In this document: positions 1-6,416 of the stretch, piece by piece | Numbering within the stretch: position 1 is the first letter of the stretch | Layout: every line of letters starts with the position of its first letter | From: Roseovarius sp. | Lineage (GTDB): Bacteria > Pseudomonadota > Alphaproteobacteria > Rhodobacterales > Rhodobacteraceae | Length of the DNA: 8,905 nucleotides | Assembly (NCBI GenBank): GCA_023260815.1 | Contig: JALQUE010000364.1 | Span: 1-8,905 of the forward strand | Reading direction: 5' to 3' | Notes under the pieces: model-generated | Database searches by the model: none | What the model was told of the DNA's origin: nothing | What the model saw: only the letters and a program-made list of their open reading frames with translations | Made by a program: the position numbers and the translations under genes

Positions 1-239
1 GCGCCAAAGCGTTTCCCGCCAGACCATTGGTGACGGTGTTGGCAAAACCCGGATCATCGCCCAAGGCAGCCGCCAATTCATTGCGCGTATCACGCACGCC
101 GGGGGCGGCATCGATCAGCGCCGCGATGGCGGCTGCGACAAAGCCAGTGGTGGCGATCTGCGTCGTGTTGGTCCTGCTCGCCGTCGTCGGCGTGGTGGGC
201 GTGCTGGTGAAGAGCGAGGAGGTCAGCAGGGTTGCCCAT
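1..239 (-). pseudogene. Phage tail-fibre-like N-terminal fragment, start out of frame
   Basis: Read on the minus strand in the frame whose codons begin at 238, the sequence encodes a threonine/serine-rich stretch, then QIATTGFVAAAIAALID, then NELAAALGDDPGFANTVTN. This pattern is familiar from phage tail fibre and tail collar proteins, where such units repeat. The reading continues off the left edge. The frame is open back to a TAG at 266-268 but contains no ATG, GTG or TTG before the motif. The ATG at 237-239 and a TTG at 288-290 are both in another frame that stops near 90. One extra base in the run of C soon after the ATG would explain this, so it is either a decayed prophage gene or a sequencing indel. 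The conserved motif is seen directly; the tail-fibre role is inferred from recall of the family. It points away from the amide operon and is probably unrelated to it. Confidence 0.55.
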
Positions 240-305
240 CCTGATAATTGATCTTGAGAATTGTCCTATGACCTGAAAGGTTTTCGACAAGTTGGAATGT
301 AATTT

Positions 306-334
306 TTGATTAAGTGCTTGTAATTAAATAGAAG
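306..334 (+). promoter_or_regulatory. Possible sigma-70-type promoter in AT-rich gap
   Basis: The 240-376 interval holds no credible gene and is strikingly AT-rich compared with its flanks, as expected for the operon promoter. The best pair I can find is TTGATT at 306-311 and TAGAAG at 329-334, 17 bases apart, each matching about four of six consensus positions. This would start a leader RNA near 340, about 160 bases before the first gene, covering all the hairpins described below. No sigma-54 GG/GC pair was found near the TTGCA at 342. The assignment of boxes is weak; that a promoter lies somewhere in this gap is more likely. Confidence 0.3.
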
Positions 335-376
335 AATTTTCTTGCAAAAAAACACGCTTCAACCGAACGTTACGTC

Positions 377-419
377 AGGCTCAACTGCGAGTCTAAAAAT
401 CAAATGAGCAAAAAGGCTC
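377..419 (+). promoter_or_regulatory. Candidate AmiR (ANTAR) target: two hexaloop hairpins
   Basis: Hairpin one pairs 377-382 with 389-394 (six pairs, one G-U) around the six-base loop AACTGC. After an 11-base A-rich linker, hairpin two pairs GAGC 406-409 with GCTC 416-419 around the six-base loop AAAAAG. The 3' arm of hairpin two is part of the 5' arm of the terminator at 410-457, so the two are mutually exclusive. ANTAR proteins such as AmiR, NasR and EutV are known to bind paired hexaloop hairpins that compete with a terminator in this way. Both loops start with A as in the known consensus, but the G I recall at loop position 4 is at position 5 in one and 6 in the other, so the match is incomplete. 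Architecture is seen; binding by AmiR is inferred. Confidence 0.5.
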
Positions 420-457
420 TTCAACAGCGGTTCACTCCGCGTTGAAGGGCCTTTTTT
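410..457 (+). terminator. Leader intrinsic terminator (attenuator) of the amide operon
   Basis: The arm 410-430 pairs with 437-456 through about 20 base pairs, interrupted only by a bulged A at 426 and one G-U, around a six-base loop at 431-436. A run of six T (452-457) follows directly. No + strand gene lies upstream, and the first operon gene begins 45 bases downstream, so its purpose is most likely to stop transcription inside the leader unless antitermination occurs. The P. aeruginosa amidase leader works this way with AmiR, and an amiR homologue begins at 8716. Because the lower stem is A/T, the minus strand also reads as hairpin plus five T, so it may stop antisense transcription as well. 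Confidence 0.85.
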
Positions 458-502
458 ATTGTCGAAAAACGGCTGCTCGGTTCCAACAGAGGAGAAGTCA
501 AA

Positions 503-1738
503 ATGAAACGTCGAGATTTTCTTGGAGGGGTAAGTGCTGCCGGGGTGGCCAGTGCGCTTTCGGCGCCGGCTCTCCTGACGGTGGCAGGCCGCGCGGCGGC
601 GCAGGGCAACGACATTCCGGTCGGCCTGCTGTTCTCGCTGACCGGCGCGGTGGCCGTGGTGGAAAGCACCCTGCACGATGCGGCATTGATGGCGATTGAA
701 GAGATCAACGCCGCCGGTGGTGTACACGGGATGCAGCTGCGCCCGATCATCGAGGACCCCGCATCCGACCCCGCCACCTATGCCGACCGCGCACGCCGGT
801 TGATGATCCGCGATAAATGCGTGAGTGTCTTCGGCTCCTATACCTCGGCCAGCCGTCAGGCTGTCTTGCCGGTGACCGAACAGCGCAACAACCTCTATTG
901 GTATCCCACGCTCTACGAAGGGCGCGAATGCTCGCGCAACGTCATGTATGGCGGCGCTGTGCCCAACCAACAGCAGGACGAGCTGATCCCCTGGGCGATC
1001 GAGAATTTCGGGCCGCGCTTCTACATGATCGGCAACAATTACGTCTATCCCAAGGAAGAGAACAACTACTGCAAGACCCTGCTGGCCAAGTATGGCGGCG
1101 AGGTAGTGCACGAGGAATATGTGCCTCTGGGCCATTCCGATTTCAGCTCGGTCATCAACCGCATCCGCGCGGAAGGGCCGAACGTGATCTTCGCCACCGT
1201 GGTGGGCGACTCCGATGTGGCCTTTGCCCGTCAGTACCATGCCGCAGAGCTTGATCCGGCCAAGATGCCCGTCATCAGCCTGACGCGCTCGGAGGTCGAG
1301 GTCAAAGCCATCGGTGGCGACGCCGCCGCAGGCCACTTCTCGTCGGCGCCCTATTTCATGGGCACGCAGACCCCCGAGAATGAACGCTTCGTCGAATCCT
1401 ACAAGGCGCGGTTTGGCGGCGACCAGGTGACCCATTTCGTCAGCGAGGCTGCCTATTTCCAAGTCTACCAGTTCAAGGCGGCACTGGAAAAGCTTGACCC
1501 GGCGAACATCACCCCCGAGCTGATCCGCGATGCCGCGGTGGGCATCACGCTCAATGCGCCTCAGGGTGAGGTGCTGATCGACGAGAACCTGCACACGCAT
1601 TTGTGGCCCAAGATCGGCCAGTGGCAATCCAACGGTCAGGCCGAGGTAGTCGTGCAGTCATCAAACCGCGTCGCACCTTTGCCTTACGCCGCCTATGAAG
1701 GCCAGCGCTGCACCGGGCAGGGCCTCGTGGAGGGCTGA
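503..1738 (+). CDS. Tat-exported amide/urea-type ABC substrate-binding protein
   Basis: Periplasmic capture protein, 411 residues, of the Leu/Ile/Val-urea binding family (Peripla_BP_5/6; UrtA, FmdD and AmiC relatives). It opens with a twin-arginine signal (R3 R4 D F L), a hydrophobic Ala-rich stretch, and a likely cleavage after A33 in RAAAQ. The mature part starts with GLLFSLTG and keeps FGSYTSASR (110-118) and WYPTLYEG (133-140). Tyr113, Ser115, Tyr134 and Thr136 align with the positions of AmiC that contact amide, so a short aliphatic amide is the best ligand guess; urea is the alternative. The start has a strong SD, AGGAGAAG at 490-497. It is first in the operon, directly after the leader terminator, and is followed by an 83-base gap with a stable hairpin before the permease genes. 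Family and export are clear; exact ligand is inferred from amiE downstream. Confidence 0.9.
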   Translation: MKRRDFLGGVSAAGVASALSAPALLTVAGRAAAQGNDIPVGLLFSLTGAVAVVESTLHDAALMAIEEINAAGGVHGMQLRPIIEDPASDPATYADRARRLMIRDKCVSVFGSYTSASRQAVLPVTEQRNNLYWYPTLYEGRECSRNVMYGGAVPNQQQDELIPWAIENFGPRFYMIGNNYVYPKEENNYCKTLLAKYGGEVVHEEYVPLGHSDFSSVINRIRAEGPNVIFATVVGDSDVAFARQYHAAELDPAKMPVISLTRSEVEVKAIGGDAAAGHFSSAPYFMGTQTPENERFVESYKARFGGDQVTHFVSEAAYFQVYQFKAALEKLDPANITPELIRDAAVGITLNAPQGEVLIDENLHTHLWPKIGQWQSNGQAEVVVQSSNRVAPLPYAAYEGQRCTGQGLVEG

Positions 1739-1779
1739 ACGCCCCCGCAAGACTTCCGACAAGACGCAAGAAACCTAAC

Positions 1780-1802
1780 GCCCGGCTCCGGTGGAGCCGG
1801 GC
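1780..1802. repeat. Intercistronic hairpin between binding protein and permease
   Basis: GCCCGGCTCC (1780-1789) and its exact complement (1793-1802) form a 10-bp GC-rich stem with a three-base loop. There is no T-run after it, so it is not a standard intrinsic terminator. Hairpins here in other transporter operons (for example after malE) protect the upstream message and raise the binding protein above the membrane parts. That role is inferred. It ends about five bases before the SD of the next gene. Confidence 0.65.
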
Positions 1803-1821
1803 CCACGGGAAGGGTGTTCCG

Positions 1822-2691
1822 ATGGACGCGATTCTGAACCAGATTTTTGCCGGCCTGAGCATGGCCTCGATCCTGCTCATGATCGCCCTTGGCCTGGCCA
1901 TCATCTACGGGGCCATGGGGGTCATCAACCTGGCGCATGGCGAGTTCGTCATGCTGGGGGCCTATGCCGCCTGGGCTATCCAGACCTACACGGGCATGAG
2001 CATCATCATGGCGCTGCCGTTTGTCTTCGTGGCCGTCGCTCTTGTTGGCTGGCTGATCGAAAAGATCATCGTTCAACGCCTGTATCACCGACCGCTCGAC
2101 ACCATTCTCGCAACGTGGGGCATTGGCATCATCCTTCAACAGACCGTGCGGCTGCTGGTGGGCGCGGAATCGCGCTTTGTCAAAGGTCCGGAATTCCTGA
2201 GTGGCAATACCCAGATCGGTGGACTGATCATGTCGAACTACAGACTGTTCGTGATCTTCTTTTCGCTAGCGGTTCTGGCAGGCACCTGGGCGCTGATGAC
2301 GCGCACCGAATTCGGCATGAAACTGCGCGCCGTCATCCAGAACCGACAGATTTCCGAATGTTATGGGATCGAGGCTAAAAACATCTATTCAGTCACTTTC
2401 GCCTATGGTGCTGGACTTGCCGGCATTGCGGGCGCCCTCATCACGCCGCTGTTCAGCACCATTCCCACGATGGGCACCGGATTAGTCGTCGATGCGTTCC
2501 TTGTGGTGATCGTCGGCGGACTGGGCAGCATTCTGGGCGCCGCAAGCGCCGCTGTGTTGATTGGTGAGGCGACGGCGCTTTTTTCGATGCTGTTCAACGA
2601 CACGCTCGGCCGGATTGCCGTTCTCGCGGGCATCATCGTGCTGATCCGCTTCCGCCCCCGGGGACTTTTCCCTTCGAACACCCGCCGCTGA
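1822..2691 (+). CDS. ABC transporter permease, UrtB/LivH type
   Basis: Inner-membrane channel subunit, 289 residues, almost entirely hydrophobic with about eight membrane spans (BPD_transp_2 family). The N-terminal GLAIIYGAMGVINLAHGE (24-41) is the hallmark of LivH/UrtB permeases, and the cytoplasmic loop at about 168-205 (RAVIQNRQISECYGIEAKN) is where the ATPase docks. The length fits LivH rather than the longer UrtB forms that carry an N-terminal extension. The start at 1822 is preceded by AAGGG at 1810-1814 with seven bases of spacing. It pairs with the next gene to form the import channel fed by the binding protein upstream. The family is secure; the substrate (amide, possibly urea) is inferred from context. 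Confidence 0.9.
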   Translation: MDAILNQIFAGLSMASILLMIALGLAIIYGAMGVINLAHGEFVMLGAYAAWAIQTYTGMSIIMALPFVFVAVALVGWLIEKIIVQRLYHRPLDTILATWGIGIILQQTVRLLVGAESRFVKGPEFLSGNTQIGGLIMSNYRLFVIFFSLAVLAGTWALMTRTEFGMKLRAVIQNRQISECYGIEAKNIYSVTFAYGAGLAGIAGALITPLFSTIPTMGTGLVVDAFLVVIVGGLGSILGAASAAVLIGEATALFSMLFNDTLGRIAVLAGIIVLIRFRPRGLFPSNTRR

Positions 2692-2701
2692 GGAGACCGA
2701 T

Positions 2702-3814
2702 ATGACGAGCAGATTGTTCTATGACCTTGTGGCGCTTGTGATCTTCGCCTTGGTGATCGTGCTGGGAGTACCCGCAATCATGGGGTTTGACGGGTTCGAG
2801 CTGAACACCTTCGCGCGTTACCTCGCGCTGGCGATCGTGTCACTGGCCCTCGCGCTGTCCTGGGGTGGGGCGGGACTGCTCAATCTCGGGCAGGCGGCGA
2901 CATTCGGCATGGGGTCATATGCGATGGCCATGCATCTGAAGCTAAAAGCCAGCGGCGACGGCCTGCCGGATTTCATGGGCTGGAATAATGTGCCTGAACT
3001 GCCGCTGCTTTGGGTACCGTTCCAGTCGCTGGCGTTCACCCTGCTGGCGGGGTTAATGATACCGGCTTTCGTTGGCGGGCTGATCGCCATCTTCATGTTC
3101 CGCGCACGGATCGCCGGGGTGTTCGTGGCGATCATAACTCTCGCCTTCCTGGTGGCGTTCCAGCTTGTCGTGATCGAACAGCAGGGCATCACCGGTGGGC
3201 AGAACGGCCTGACCGGTCTTGCGCCGCTCAGCCTTCCGGGATGGACCGTGGACACCTACGGGGTCGGTTTCTATTACCTTGTCGCGGGCTGTTTGATGGT
3301 AGCGATCACGCTTGGGATTTTCATCACCCACAGCAAGTTCGGTCTGATCCTCAAGGCCATCCGCGAGGATGCCGACCGCACGCGGTTCTTCGGCTACAAC
3401 GTGGCCAACTACCAGACCGTGATCTTCTGCATCTCCGCTGCACTCGCGGGATGGGCGGGAATGCTCTACACGCTGGTGCTTGAATTCGCGTCGCCCACCT
3501 ACATGAGCGTGTCTTTCAGCCTTGCCATCGTGATCTGGTGCGCCGTGGGCGGACGGGAGTCGGTGTTGGCCGCGGCAATCGGCGCGATCCTTGTCAACAT
3601 GCTCGAAGGACGCCTGTCTGATGTCTTTGTCGAGGGCTGGAACCTGATCCTTGGTGTGATCTTCGTTCTTGTCGTGATGTTCATGCCACGCGGTTTGCAT
3701 GGCCTGATCGGTAGCGGCTGGCAGATCATCACCGGCAAGGCCGGCAAACCCGGCATGCGGCCGGTGGATACCGGCGCCGCTGCACTGCCCGCCAAATCAG
3801 CACAGGAGCGTTGA
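2702..3814 (+). CDS. ABC transporter permease, UrtC/LivM type
   Basis: Second channel subunit, 370 residues, strongly hydrophobic. The segment GGAGLLNLGQAATFGMGSY (about 55-73) matches the LivM/UrtC signature, and the loop AIREDADRTRFFGYNVANYQ (from about 219) is the EAA-like ATPase contact. The C-terminus has FMPRGLHGLIGSG and then a short polar tail rich in Ala, Pro and Lys, which would lie in the cytoplasm. AGGAG at 2691-2695 overlaps the previous stop codon and lies six bases before the ATG, so the two permeases are probably translated in a coupled fashion. Heterodimer with the LivH-type partner is known for this family. Confidence 0.9.
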   Translation: MTSRLFYDLVALVIFALVIVLGVPAIMGFDGFELNTFARYLALAIVSLALALSWGGAGLLNLGQAATFGMGSYAMAMHLKLKASGDGLPDFMGWNNVPELPLLWVPFQSLAFTLLAGLMIPAFVGGLIAIFMFRARIAGVFVAIITLAFLVAFQLVVIEQQGITGGQNGLTGLAPLSLPGWTVDTYGVGFYYLVAGCLMVAITLGIFITHSKFGLILKAIREDADRTRFFGYNVANYQTVIFCISAALAGWAGMLYTLVLEFASPTYMSVSFSLAIVIWCAVGGRESVLAAAIGAILVNMLEGRLSDVFVEGWNLILGVIFVLVVMFMPRGLHGLIGSGWQIITGKAGKPGMRPVDTGAAALPAKSAQER

Positions 3815-3816
3815 GC

Positions 3817-4545
3817 ATGGCCCAGCTACAGATAACCGACCTGCATGTGGAATTCGGAGGGCTGCGTGCCGTCGATGGCCTTGATTTCGAAGTTGAGAAA
3901 GGCGAGATCCTCTGCCTTCTCGGACCCAATGGCGCCGGCAAGTCGACCACGCTCGACCTGATCTGCGGCAAGACCCAGCCGACTGGCGGCTCGATCCGGT
4001 TCGAGGGCATGGAAATCTCGCAGATGCAGGAATTCCGCCGCGCCCGTCTGGGCATCGGACGCAAGTTCCAGGTGCCGTCGGTGTACAAGGAATTGACGGT
4101 ATCGGAAAACCTGTCAGTCGCGCGCTCGCGTCGCCCAGGCATCCTTCATGCGCTGACGCGTTTTGCCTTGTCGGATGGCCGCGCGGTCGCCCCGATCCTG
4201 GAACGTGTTGGCCTTGAGAGCAAAGCCGATGATCTGGCAGGCAACCTGTCGCATGGCGAAACCCAATGGCTTGAGATCGCAATGCTGATCGCGCAGGACA
4301 GCCGCTTGATCCTGATGGACGAACCCACCGCGGGCATGACCATCCAGGAAACTGCGCGCACCGCCGACATCTTCCGGGCGCTCAGCGACAGCCACACCCT
4401 GATCGTGGTCGAGCATGACATGTCCTTTGTCCGCACGGTCGCCGACCGGATCGTGGTGATGAATCGCGGTGCGATGCTGGCCGAAGGCACGATCGCCGAG
4501 ATCGAATCCAACGACGACGTCAAGACAGCTTATCTGGGGCATTGA
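3817..4545 (+). CDS. ABC transporter ATP-binding protein, UrtD/LivG type
   Basis: Cytoplasmic ATPase powering the importer, 242 residues. Walker A is GPNGAGKST (36-44), the signature is LSHGE (144-148), Walker B ends in D168 E169 (LILMDEPTAG) and the switch histidine is H200 in VVEHDM. LSHGETQWLEIAMLI is characteristic of UrtD, where His replaces the first Gly of the usual LSGGQ. I take the ATG at 3817 rather than the TTG at 3811: AGGAG at 3804-3808 is eight bases from the ATG but only two from the TTG. The permease stop TGA (3812-3814) lies between SD and start. It should dimerise with the product of the next gene. Family assignment is firm; urea versus amide cannot be read from this subunit. 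Confidence 0.9.
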   Translation: MAQLQITDLHVEFGGLRAVDGLDFEVEKGEILCLLGPNGAGKSTTLDLICGKTQPTGGSIRFEGMEISQMQEFRRARLGIGRKFQVPSVYKELTVSENLSVARSRRPGILHALTRFALSDGRAVAPILERVGLESKADDLAGNLSHGETQWLEIAMLIAQDSRLILMDEPTAGMTIQETARTADIFRALSDSHTLIVVEHDMSFVRTVADRIVVMNRGAMLAEGTIAEIESNDDVKTAYLGH

Positions 4546-4547
4546 TC

Positions 4548-5249
4548 ATGGAAACCATGCGCGCAAGGGACCTGTTCTCGTTCTACGGTAAAAGCCCGGT
4601 GATTCAGGGCGTGTCTTTCGATCTGCAACCCGGTGAATTCCTGGCCATTCTGGGCCGCAACGGCGTTGGCAAGACCACGCTGTTGAAATCCATCATGGGC
4701 CTGACCGACCGCTGCGAGGGCGGACTGACCTTTGGCGACCAGCCCCTGCTTGGGTTGTCCACGTCACAGCGCGCCCAGCTGGGGATCGCTTATATCCCAC
4801 AGGGCCGCGAGATCATCCCGAATTTCACCGTGCGGGAGAACATCCTGATGGGCACATTCGCGCGCCCGGACGGCAAACGCGACATTCCAGATTACCTCTT
4901 CGAGATGTTCCCGATCCTGCAGGAATTTCTGGGGCGCAAGGGGGGTGACCTGTCAGGAGGACAGCAGCAGCAACTGGCCATTGCCCGCGCACTGGCGATG
5001 GATCCCAAGATCCTGATCCTGGACGAGCCGACCGAGGGCATTCAGCCGAACATCGTCAAACAGATCGAGGACGCGACCATCCGACTGAACAAGGAGCGGG
5101 GACTGGGCATCATCCTCGTGGAACAGAACGTGCCATTCGCCCGGCGCGCCTCGGACCGGTTTCTGGTTCTCGACAAGGGCCGCGTTGTTCTGGACGGGCA
5201 CAGCAAGGATCTCACCGACTCTGTCGTGGAGAAGCACCTGACCTTCTGA
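4548..5249 (+). CDS. ABC transporter ATP-binding protein, UrtE/LivF type
   Basis: Second ATPase of the importer, 233 residues from the ATG at 4548. Walker A is GRNGVGKTT (36-44), the signature LSGGQQQQLAIARAL starts at 135, and Walker B ends in D159 E160 (ILDEPTEGIQP). The switch position reads VEQN, with Asn194 where many ABC ATPases have His; this is normal for LivF/UrtE and not a defect. A longer reading from TTG 4542 overlaps the previous stop, but the ATG has the better spacing to a weak GGGG at 4536-4539. An ATG at 4557 is also possible. It sits two bases after the stop of its partner, and 45 bases before amiE, with no terminator between, so transport and amidase appear co-transcribed. 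Confidence 0.9.
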   Translation: METMRARDLFSFYGKSPVIQGVSFDLQPGEFLAILGRNGVGKTTLLKSIMGLTDRCEGGLTFGDQPLLGLSTSQRAQLGIAYIPQGREIIPNFTVRENILMGTFARPDGKRDIPDYLFEMFPILQEFLGRKGGDLSGGQQQQLAIARALAMDPKILILDEPTEGIQPNIVKQIEDATIRLNKERGLGIILVEQNVPFARRASDRFLVLDKGRVVLDGHSKDLTDSVVEKHLTF

Positions 5250-5294
5250 AGGGCAGGCCATCAGTAACCAAGCGCAATACGGAAAGGACAAGAC

Positions 5295-6338
5295 ATGAGA
5301 CATGGTGACATTTCCAGTAGTGACAACACCGTCGGCGTGGCGGTCGTCAACTACAAGATGCCACGGCTCCACACCAAGGCAGAGGTGCTGGAGAACGCGA
5401 ACAAGATCGCCGACATGATCATCGGGATGAAGCGCGGCCTTCCCGGCATGGATCTGGTTGTATTCCCCGAATACAGCACCCAAGGCATCATGTACGACAA
5501 TGACGAGATGATGGAGACCGCGGCCACCATCCCCGGTGAGGAAACCGAGATTTTCGCAGCCGCGTGTCGCAAGGCCAATACTTGGGGCGTGTTCTCGATC
5601 ACTGGCGAACGCCACGAGGAACACCCAAAGAAAACGCCCTACAACACGCTCATCCTGATGAACAACAAGGGTGAGATCGTGCAGAAGTACCGCAAGGTGC
5701 TTCCCTGGAACCCGATCGAGGGCTGGTATCCCGGTGATCAAACATATGTCTGCGAGGGGCCCAAGGGGCTTAAGGTCAGCCTGATCATCTGCGACGACGG
5801 CAACTACCCCGAGATCTGGCGCGATTGTGCCATGAAAGGTGCCGAGCTGATCGTGCGCTGCCAGGGCTACATGTATCCTGCCAAGGATCAGCAGGTTGTG
5901 ATGGCCAAGGCGATGGCATGGGCCAACAACTGCTATGTCGCCGTGGCAAACGCCGCCGGTTTCGACGGGGTCTATTCCTATTTTGGGCATTCCGCGCTGA
6001 TCGGCTTCGATGGTCGCACGCTTGGCGAATGCGGCGAGGAAGAAATGGGCATCCAGTATGCCCAGCTTTCGATCCCCGAGATCCGCGACGCGCGCGCCAA
6101 TGACCAGTCGCAGAACCACCTCTTCAAGCTTCTGCACCGCGGCTATACCGGCATCCATGCCTCGGGCGATGGCGACAAGGGCGTGGCGGAATGCCCGTTC
6201 GAGTTCTACCGCAACTGGGTCAATGATGCGGAAAAGACCCGCGAACAGGTTGAATCCTTCACCCGCACCACGATTGGTGTGGCGTGCTGCCCGGTTGGCG
6301 GCCTGCCGACCGGCGCCAAGGAAAAAGAGGCCGACTGA
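5295..6338 (+). CDS. amiE: Aliphatic amidase AmiE (EC 3.5.1.4)
   Basis: Cytoplasmic nitrilase-superfamily enzyme that hydrolyses short aliphatic amides such as acetamide and propionamide to the acid plus ammonia. It has 347 residues, one more than I recall for P. aeruginosa AmiE, and the opening MRHGDISSS is shared. The catalytic triad is in the family positions: E59 in VVFPEYS, K134 in KYRKVLPW and C166 in LIICDDGNYPEIW. W138 and Y60 of the active-site region are also present. A formamidase (AmiF) would be the main alternative, but the N-terminus and overall match favour AmiE. The start is set by AAAGGA at 5283-5288, six bases upstream. No promoter or terminator is evident in the 45-base gap before it, so expression should depend on the leader at 377-457. 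A strong hairpin follows the stop codon. Confidence 0.95.
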   Translation: MRHGDISSSDNTVGVAVVNYKMPRLHTKAEVLENANKIADMIIGMKRGLPGMDLVVFPEYSTQGIMYDNDEMMETAATIPGEETEIFAAACRKANTWGVFSITGERHEEHPKKTPYNTLILMNNKGEIVQKYRKVLPWNPIEGWYPGDQTYVCEGPKGLKVSLIICDDGNYPEIWRDCAMKGAELIVRCQGYMYPAKDQQVVMAKAMAWANNCYVAVANAAGFDGVYSYFGHSALIGFDGRTLGECGEEEMGIQYAQLSIPEIRDARANDQSQNHLFKLLHRGYTGIHASGDGDKGVAECPFEFYRNWVNDAEKTREQVESFTRTTIGVACCPVGGLPTGAKEKEAD

Positions 6339-6358
6339 CGCGTCTGATCACTGCCGTT

Positions 6359-6389
6359 GGGTCGGCGCGGTACGAGGCCGCGCCGACCC
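6359..6389. terminator. Strong hairpin between amiE and amiB, partial terminator or RNA stabiliser
   Basis: GGGTCGGCGCGG (6359-6370) pairs perfectly with 6378-6389 over 12 bp around a seven-base loop. The downstream bases are only moderately T-rich (TTATCTTCTGT), so termination may be incomplete. It lies 20 bases after the amiE stop and 15 before the amiB SD. The likely effect is to make amiE message more abundant than that of amiB, amiC and amiR, either by stopping most polymerases or by protecting the 3' end. The structure is seen; the effect is inferred. Confidence 0.65.
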
Positions 6390-6416
6390 TTATCTTCTGT
6401 CACAGAAGGAATTGCC

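Noticed and set aside
27..251. A + strand frame encoding a hydrophobic Val/Leu-rich segment resembling a membrane protein
   Set aside because: It is the exact antisense of the tail-fibre-like motif, whose minus-strand reading gives recognisable repeats. No SD is seen, and the hydrophobic run comes from complementary Thr/Asp/His codons.
320..350. Possible sigma-54 promoter around TTGCA at 342-346
   Set aside because: The required GG about ten bases upstream of the GC is absent.
359..1627. Long minus-strand open frame (422 codons) opposite the binding-protein gene
   Set aside because: Its codons mirror the wobble positions of a GC-rich gene with a clear Tat signal and family motifs on the + strand. 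The translation is His/Asp/Arg-rich with no recognisable domain, and it runs through the leader terminator.
4953..6158. Long minus-strand open frame (401 codons) opposite amiE and the end of the second ATPase
   Set aside because: It spans two well-supported + strand genes and their gap, and shows no family motif. Long antisense frames are common in high-GC DNA.
6357..6416. Extended N-terminus for AmiB from TTG 6357
   Set aside because: The first codons lie in the 12-bp hairpin and would give an Arg-rich leader with no SD. ATG 6417 has AGAAGGA at the right distance.
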